Assembly (NCBI GenBank): GCA_050741255.1
Contig: JBOIEQ010000054.1
Coordinates: 1 to 26,209, forward strand
Direction: 5' to 3'
Source of the DNA: CAZXNF01 sp050741255
GTDB lineage: Bacteria; Pseudomonadota; Gammaproteobacteria; Burkholderiales; SG8-41
Length of the DNA stretch: 26,209 bases
Positions 22,070 through 26,209 of this stretch are shown here, piece after piece (within the stretch, counting starts at the first letter, position 1; the number at the start of each line of letters is the position of its first letter). The position numbers and the translations under genes were made by a program. The notes beneath the pieces are model-generated. The model did not search any database, was not told the DNA's origin, and worked only from the letters and a program-made list of their open reading frames with translations.

Positions 22070-23242
22070 TCAGTTGCGGCCGTCGCGCGCGAGGTCGAAG
22101 GTGCACACGCCTTCGGCATTGTCCGGGCGCTCCAGCACTTCCGGGTGGCGCAGCGTGCGGATCGCATCGTGATAACCCGCCTGCCAGTGTTCCTCCATCG
22201 TCCGCCGCGAGAACTCGTAGTCCTTCGACGTGCCTTCATAGCGCCGGGCGCGGTAGATCAGGTGCACGATGTTGAAGACTTTGTGGGCGGCCGCCTCGCT
22301 CAGCAGTTTGGCTTCCGGCGTCTGGCGCAGTTTGTCGGGCATCTGCTCGAGGAGCGTTGCCGCGGCCCGGCGCAGGCCCTGCGCGCGTTTGAAGTTGTCG
22401 GTCGCGGCCCGTGTGCGGCTGGAGAACTGGATGTCCTTCAGGCGCACGGCCGCTTCGTTCAGGTCCAGCGGCAGCTCGCCACGGGCGTTCCACAGGTCGA
22501 TCTGGAAGGCCAGCGTATCGGCCTGCGGCAGGGTGTCGAGGACCCATTGCAGCGGCGTGTTGGAAACGATGCCGCCGTCCCAGTAGTGCTCGCCCTCGAT
22601 CTCGGTCGCCGGAAAGCCGGGCGGCAGCGAGCCGCTCGCGATGACGTGACTGGCGGTGATGTGATGAGTGCTGTTGTCGAAATAGGCGAAGTTGCCGGTG
22701 CGCACGTTGACGGCACCGACGCTAAACCGCATCCCGCCGGCGTTGATGCGGTCGAAGTCCACCAGCTTTTCCAGTGACGCTTTCAGCGGCGCCACGTCGT
22801 AATAGCTGCAGGCCTCCGGGCTGCCGGGCGGGTGCAGGAAGGGCGGCGGCATGCGCGGCTGGAAAAATCCCGGCGCGCCGCCCAGCAGATTGCCGAACGA
22901 GCGCATCTGGTTGACGAAACGGTGCGCCATGTCGCCGCGCAGATCGAGGTCCATCAGGGTGGGCATGCCGAACGGCGCCGTGGTGATCGTTTCCCAGAAT
23001 TCGCGCAGCCGCTCGATCCGCTGCTCCGGGGCATTGCCCGCGATCAGTGCGGCGTTGATCGCGCCGATCGAGATGCCGGCAACCCAGTCCGGATGCAGGT
23101 CGGCTTCCGCCAGCGCCTGGTACACCCCGGCCTGGTAGGAACCGAGCGCGCCGCCCCCCTGCAGCAGGAGCGCGATGCGGTCGAATGGGGGCCGCGCCTT
23201 GGGCTGGTGGGATTTGTTCAGGCGAGTCTTAGGGGCGGGCAT
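22070..23242 (-). CDS. Cytoplasmic patatin-like phospholipase with C-terminal DUF3734
   Basis: This encodes 390 residues from the ATG at 23242. No signal peptide is evident, so it is probably cytoplasmic. Patatin landmarks are ALLLQGGGALGSYQAGVYQAL (oxyanion loop, 24-44), GISIGAINAALIAGN with nucleophile Ser58, and YWDGGIVSNTP with Asp222. The C-terminal part (about 270-380) with KVFNIVHLIYRARRYEG and YEFSRRTMEEHWQAGYHDAIRTL matches the DUF3734 extension found in this group. It is unrelated at the subfamily level to the patatin lipoprotein at 2141. It is the first gene of the patatin-adc-bdhA unit. In related bacteria such proteins are found next to ketone-body genes, which suggests lipid or storage-granule turnover, by inference. 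Confidence 0.92.
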   Translation of the reverse strand: MPAPKTRLNKSHQPKARPPFDRIALLLQGGGALGSYQAGVYQALAEADLHPDWVAGISIGAINAALIAGNAPEQRIERLREFWETITTAPFGMPTLMDLDLRGDMAHRFVNQMRSFGNLLGGAPGFFQPRMPPPFLHPPGSPEACSYYDVAPLKASLEKLVDFDRINAGGMRFSVGAVNVRTGNFAYFDNSTHHITASHVIASGSLPPGFPATEIEGEHYWDGGIVSNTPLQWVLDTLPQADTLAFQIDLWNARGELPLDLNEAAVRLKDIQFSSRTRAATDNFKRAQGLRRAAATLLEQMPDKLRQTPEAKLLSEAAAHKVFNIVHLIYRARRYEGTSKDYEFSRRTMEEHWQAGYHDAIRTLRHPEVLERPDNAEGVCTFDLARDGRN

Positions 23243-23313
23243 GACGGGAAAATCCTGGTTGGCCGCCGCATAGTCAGGCGGCCCGCCCCGATGGGCGTCG
23301 TTTGCTGCTGTGC

Positions 23314-23319
23314 AGTATA
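23314..23319 (-). promoter_or_regulatory. Candidate -10 element for the patatin-adc-bdhA operon
   Basis: TATACT lies on the - strand about 70 bp upstream of the patatin start codon, in the 114-bp gap after amiC. No good -35 is visible at the expected distance, so this is a weak call. Confidence 0.3.
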
Positions 23320-23356
23320 ACGCGGCCCCGTGACGGCTACGGGCGCTGCCGCGCGA

Positions 23357-24706
23357 TCAGGGGTTCTGGGCGACCCGCGACCGGGCGAGGGGAGGATTGG
23401 CGGAAAAGTAGCGCCGGATGCCGCCGAGGATGGCGTCGGCCATCTTGTACTGGTACGCGTCGTCCTTCAGCCGCCGTTCCTCTTCCGGGTTGCTGATGAA
23501 TGCGGTCTCGACCAGGATCGAGGGAATGTCGGGCGATTTCAGCACCGCGAAGCCCGCCTGCTCGACCTGCGCCTTGTGCAGCGTGTTGATCTCGCCCAGT
23601 TCGCCCAGCACGGCCTTGCCGAGCTTCAGGCTGTCGTTGATCGTGGCCGCCTGCGAGAGATCGAGCAGCGTCTGCTTGAGGTAGGGATCGGCCACGTCGA
23701 GGTTCACGCCGCCGATCAGGTCCGCATCGTTTTCCTTTTTCGCGAGCCAGCGCGCGGCGGCGGAAGAGGCGCCGGATTCCGACAGCGCGAACACCGACGA
23801 GCCGCGCGCGTGCGGCTGGATGAAGGCGTCGGCGTGGATGGAGACGAAGAGATCGGCGTTGACGGCGCGTGCCTTCTGCACGCGGCCATGCAGCGGGATG
23901 AAGTAATCGCCGTCGCGCGTCAGCACGGCTTTCATGTTGGGCTCGCGGTCGATGCGTTCCTTCAGCTTCTTCGCGATGGCCAGCGTGACGTTCTTTTCGT
24001 GCGTGCCGCTGCGCCCGCGGGCGCCGGGATCCTCGCCGCCGTGCCCGGCATCGATCGCCACGATGATCAGGCGCTTGTCGGTGGGCGCCGGGGGCTTCGC
24101 ACGCGCCGCAGGTGGCGCCGCCGGCGCTTTGGCGACGTCGGCAGGGATTGCAGGCACGGGCACGGGACTGTCTGGCCTGGCAGCAGGGGCGGCGACTGGG
24201 GGGGTGTCGGCGGATGGTGTCTGCGCGCGCTCGACCAGCGCCATCAACGGGTCGAGCGGCACCAGCGGGTAGAGGTCGAGTACCAGCCGGTGTTTGTATT
24301 CGGCCACCGGCGGCAGCGCGAACACCTGTGGCTTTACCTTGCCCTTGAGGTCGAGGACGAGGCGCAGCACGCCCGGCTTGAAGCGGCCGATGCGGACTGA
24401 CTTCACGTAGGGGTCGTTGCTGCCGATGCGTTCGATCAGGCTGGTCAACGCTGGCGTGAGTTCGATCTCCTCCAGGTCGAGCACCAGCCGGTCGGGGCTG
24501 TCCAGCATGAACAGGTTGTGCTGGACCGGTTGCGCGGATTCGAAGGTGATGCGGGTGTATTCCTGCGCGGGCCAGACGCGTGCGGCGATGATCGGTGTGG
24601 CGGCCGTGGCCGTCGGGAGGGCGGCAGGGGAGAGCAGGGCGCAGGCCGCGAGCACGAGCGCGGCGCCCTGGAGGCAAAGCTTTACGGTGGTAGGCGTTCC
24701 AGACAC
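23357..24706 (-). CDS. amiC: N-acetylmuramoyl-L-alanine amidase with AMIN domain
   Basis: This encodes 449 residues from a GTG at 24706, just inside the end of tsaE (25-bp overlap) with GGAGG upstream. The signal peptide (LVLAACALLSPAALP) ends near residue 37. An AMIN domain (about 40-150; WPAQEYTRITFESAQP, DRLVLDLEEIEL) targets the septum and peptidoglycan. After a Pro/Ala linker (165-208) comes the zinc amidase_3 domain: IDAGHGGEDPGA with His222, Glu237 in the HEKNV region, SIHADAF with His291, and VETAFISNPEEE with Glu400. The enzyme cleaves the amide bond between MurNAc and the stem peptide during daughter-cell separation. The tsaE-ami order is widely conserved in proteobacteria. A promoter-like sequence lies inside tsaE upstream. 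Confidence 0.94.
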   Translation of the reverse strand: MSGTPTTVKLCLQGAALVLAACALLSPAALPTATAATPIIAARVWPAQEYTRITFESAQPVQHNLFMLDSPDRLVLDLEEIELTPALTSLIERIGSNDPYVKSVRIGRFKPGVLRLVLDLKGKVKPQVFALPPVAEYKHRLVLDLYPLVPLDPLMALVERAQTPSADTPPVAAPAARPDSPVPVPAIPADVAKAPAAPPAARAKPPAPTDKRLIIVAIDAGHGGEDPGARGRSGTHEKNVTLAIAKKLKERIDREPNMKAVLTRDGDYFIPLHGRVQKARAVNADLFVSIHADAFIQPHARGSSVFALSESGASSAAARWLAKKENDADLIGGVNLDVADPYLKQTLLDLSQAATINDSLKLGKAVLGELGEINTLHKAQVEQAGFAVLKSPDIPSILVETAFISNPEEERRLKDDAYQYKMADAILGGIRRYFSANPPLARSRVAQNP

Positions 24707-25161
24707 TCGCGTCCGGCCTCCGTCTGTGCAGCGATGGCGGCGCTGCGGCCCGTGCCCTGCAACGCCAGATGCAGCGTCAGATCCGGCGACGCCAGGCGGC
24801 TGCCGGCGCGCTCCGGCCACTCGATCAGGCAGACGCTGCGGCCGTCGAAACATTCGCGAAAGCCGGCATCGTCCAGTTCATGTGAGTCTGGTGCATGCGA
24901 CTCTCCGAACCGATAAAAATCAAAGTGATACAAGTATAATCTAGAAAGATCATAAGGTTCAACCAGGGTGAAAGTCGGGCTTTTCACCTTGCCGGGGTGC
25001 CCCAGTCCGGCCAGCACCCCCCGGGCGAGGGTGGTTTTGCCCGCGCCGAGGTCGCCCACCAGATAAACGACCATCCCCGGCTGGAGGCTGACCGCCAGCG
25101 CCCGGCCGAGCGCGAGCGTGGCCGCTTCATCGGGCAGGAAGCGGGTGAGGGCGTCAGTCAT
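24682..25161 (-). CDS. tsaE: tRNA threonylcarbamoyladenosine biosynthesis ATPase TsaE
   Basis: This encodes 159 residues from the ATG at 25161. The P-loop GDLGAGKTT (36-44), the SPTFTLVEPY motif, LYHFDFYR and LIEWPERAG are diagnostic of TsaE, the small ATPase that works with TsaB and TsaD to put t6A on ANN-decoding tRNAs. The start codon is only 11 bp from the queG start on the other strand. Codons for the residues around YDLSRLYLYHFDFYR (24909-24962) are strikingly AT-rich (about 28 percent GC) and include rare choices such as AGA and TTA, unlike the rest of the gene. This stretch also looks like a promoter. Confidence 0.94.
   Translation of the reverse strand: MTDALTRFLPDEAATLALGRALAVSLQPGMVVYLVGDLGAGKTTLARGVLAGLGHPGKVKSPTFTLVEPYDLSRLYLYHFDFYRFGESHAPDSHELDDAGFRECFDGRSVCLIEWPERAGSRLASPDLTLHLALQGTGRSAAIAAQTEAGRECLERLPP
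24933..24962 (-). promoter_or_regulatory. Candidate promoter inside tsaE, directed at amiC
   Basis: On the - strand TTGAAC (24962-24957) and TATACT (24938-24933) are separated by 18 bp, a good sigma-70 arrangement about 225 bp upstream of the amiC start. On the + strand the same spot holds a perfect TATAAT (24935-24940), but its -35 is poor. Both lie within coding sequence whose codon use is unusually AT-rich. Confidence 0.5.
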
Positions 25162-25172
25162 CGGGGGCTAAG

Positions 25173-26209
25173 ATGCGCGCCATGCCGACCGCTCCGTCCC
25201 CAACCGCTGCTCGCGACTTCACCGAACTGGCGCGAAACATCAAGGCGTGGGCGGTCGAGCTCGGCTTTCAACAGGCGGGGATCGCGGATGTGGCGTTGGG
25301 GGCGGCGGAGGCCAGGCTCACGGCCTGGCTGGAGAAGGGATACCACGGCGACATGGATTATATGGCCCGCCACGGCGTTGTCCGCGCGCAGCCGGGGACG
25401 CTGGTGCCCGGCACGTTGCGCGTGATTTCCGCGCGGATGAACTACTGGCCCGCTGCCGCCGACGCGGACGCCACCCTCGCCGACCCCGCCCGCGCCTACG
25501 TGTCCCGCTACGCCCTCGGGCGCGACTATCACAAGGTGCTGCGCAATCGCCTGCAGACGCTGGCGGATCGCATCACGGCGGCGGCGGGGCCGTTCGCGTA
25601 CCGCGTGTTCACCGACAGCGCGCCGGTGATGGAAGTCGAACTGGCCGCCCGCGCGGGCCTCGGCTGGCGCGGCAAGCACACGCTGCTGCTCGACCGCGAG
25701 CAGGGTTCGTATTTTTTCCTCGGCGACATCTACACCGACCTGCCGTTGCCGGTCGATGCGCCCGAGACCGCGCATTGCGGCACCTGCACGCGCTGCATCG
25801 ACGTCTGTCCGACGCAGGCGATCGTCGGACCCTACGAACTCGACGCACGGCGCTGCATCTCGTACCTCACCATCGAGCACAAGGGGGCCATCCCCGAAGC
25901 GCTGCGCCCGCAGCTCGGCAACCGCATCTACGGCTGCGACGACTGCCAACTCGTCTGCCCGTGGAACCGCTACGCGCAGGTGGCGGAGGCGCCGGACTTC
26001 CAGGTGCGCAACGGCCTCGACGCGGCGTCGCTCACGGAACTCTTTGCGTGGAGCGAGGCCGATTTCAACGAGCGGCTGGCCGGCAGCGCGATCCGCCGCA
26101 TCGGGCACGAACGCTGGCTGCGCAACATCGCGGTGGCGATGGGCAACGCGCTGGCGGCGTTGAAAGGCGCGGCGCCCGCGGACGCGGTGGCCGCGGCGCT
26201 GCGCGCGCG
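25173..26209 (+). CDS. queG: Epoxyqueuosine reductase QueG, 3' end outside window
   Basis: An open frame from the ATG at 25173 (alternative ATG 25182) continues to the window edge, giving 345 codons of a protein usually about 350-380 residues. QueG reduces epoxyqueuosine to queuosine in tRNA using cobalamin and two 4Fe-4S clusters. Landmarks are YHGDMDYMARH, FTDSAPVMEVELAARAGLGWRGK with the catalytic-type Asp148, a first ferredoxin motif CGTCTRCIDVCP (202-213), and a second CDDCQLVCPWN (255-265). After these come the C-terminal HEAT-like helices (IRRIGHERWLRNIAVAMGN). It is divergent from tsaE, as in the E. coli queG-nnr-tsaE-amiB region, but nnr is absent between them here. Confidence 0.95.
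   Translation, partial: MRAMPTAPSPTAARDFTELARNIKAWAVELGFQQAGIADVALGAAEARLTAWLEKGYHGDMDYMARHGVVRAQPGTLVPGTLRVISARMNYWPAAADADATLADPARAYVSRYALGRDYHKVLRNRLQTLADRITAAAGPFAYRVFTDSAPVMEVELAARAGLGWRGKHTLLLDREQGSYFFLGDIYTDLPLPVDAPETAHCGTCTRCIDVCPTQAIVGPYELDARRCISYLTIEHKGAIPEALRPQLGNRIYGCDDCQLVCPWNRYAQVAEAPDFQVRNGLDAASLTELFAWSEADFNERLAGSAIRRIGHERWLRNIAVAMGNALAALKGAAPADAVAAALRA

Noticed and set aside
21313..22239. A longer start for acetoacetate decarboxylase (308 residues)
   Set aside because: The extension overlaps the patatin gene and reads as Arg/Thr-rich non-family sequence. The ATG at 22050 has AAGGA upstream and gives the normal family length.
22070..23242. Recent duplication between the two patatin genes
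   Set aside because: They share only the generic patatin motifs. One is a lipoprotein with a GVSGG elbow and no DUF3734; the other is cytoplasmic with GISIG and a DUF3734 tail, so they are distinct subfamilies.
25158..26108. A 316-residue frame on the - strand at the right end
   Set aside because: It is antisense to queG, which has two ferredoxin motifs and the family core. The antisense product is Arg/Val/Glu-rich without motifs.
1..26209. CRISPR arrays, tRNA or rRNA genes, integrases and transposases
   Set aside because: I found no regularly spaced repeats, no cloverleaf-like sequences and no recombinase motifs in any frame. Toxin-antitoxin pairs and the repeat element are the only mobile-DNA hints.

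Overview
The window (26,209 bp) is a high-GC chromosomal segment, most likely from a betaproteobacterium of Burkholderiales or a related order. This is inferred from three things: an orphan TctC/Bug-type solute-binding protein, the patatin / acetoacetate decarboxylase / 3-hydroxybutyrate dehydrogenase gene order, and an amiC-tsaE block divergent from queG. I see no rRNA, tRNA, CRISPR array, phage genes or transposase gene.

Layout. (1) 1-5506, + strand: seven consecutive exported proteins. They are a Gly/Ala-rich protein cut by the window edge, a small two-cysteine periplasmic protein, a DUF3313 protein, a helical periplasmic protein, a patatin-like lipoprotein, a DUF3313 lipoprotein and an outer-membrane beta-barrel protein. 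They look like an envelope-related transcription unit. (2) 5669-6339: a higBA toxin-antitoxin module with its own promoter/operator and terminator. (3) 6355-10081: a K+-channel-like membrane protein (-), then a secreted HAD phosphatase, a parvulin-type foldase lipoprotein and a SYLF-domain protein (+). (4) 10118-13486, +: a membrane-anchored octaheme cytochrome c fused to HEAT-like and TPR repeats, followed by a third DUF3313 lipoprotein. (5) 13512-14415: an RHH/PIN toxin-antitoxin pair lying between two copies of an 85-bp sequence made of a terminator plus the 3' end of a tctC gene. (6) 14375-16201, -: a Bug-type binding protein behind a DUF3047 lipoprotein. (7) 16247-16540: a non-coding palindromic element with perfect 22-bp inverted ends. 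A diverged half-copy lies at 9151-9202. (8) 16540-23242, -: a likely carbon-metabolism unit, transcribed patatin phospholipase, acetoacetate decarboxylase, 3-hydroxybutyrate dehydrogenase, triheme cytochrome c, NAD-type malic enzyme, AEC-family carrier. (9) 23357-26209: amiC and tsaE (-) divergent from queG (+, cut by the window edge).

How they may work together (inference). The first block looks like an outer-membrane/periplasm maintenance set built around a surface or periplasmic lipase and repeated DUF3313 proteins. The 16.5-23.2 kb block links lipid or storage-polymer turnover (patatin), the 3-hydroxybutyrate/acetoacetate/acetone branch, and malate uptake with oxidation to pyruvate. The most unusual items are the palindromic repeat family, the duplicated tctC tail around the PIN/RHH module, the octaheme-HEAT-TPR protein, and an AT-rich promoter-like island inside tsaE.
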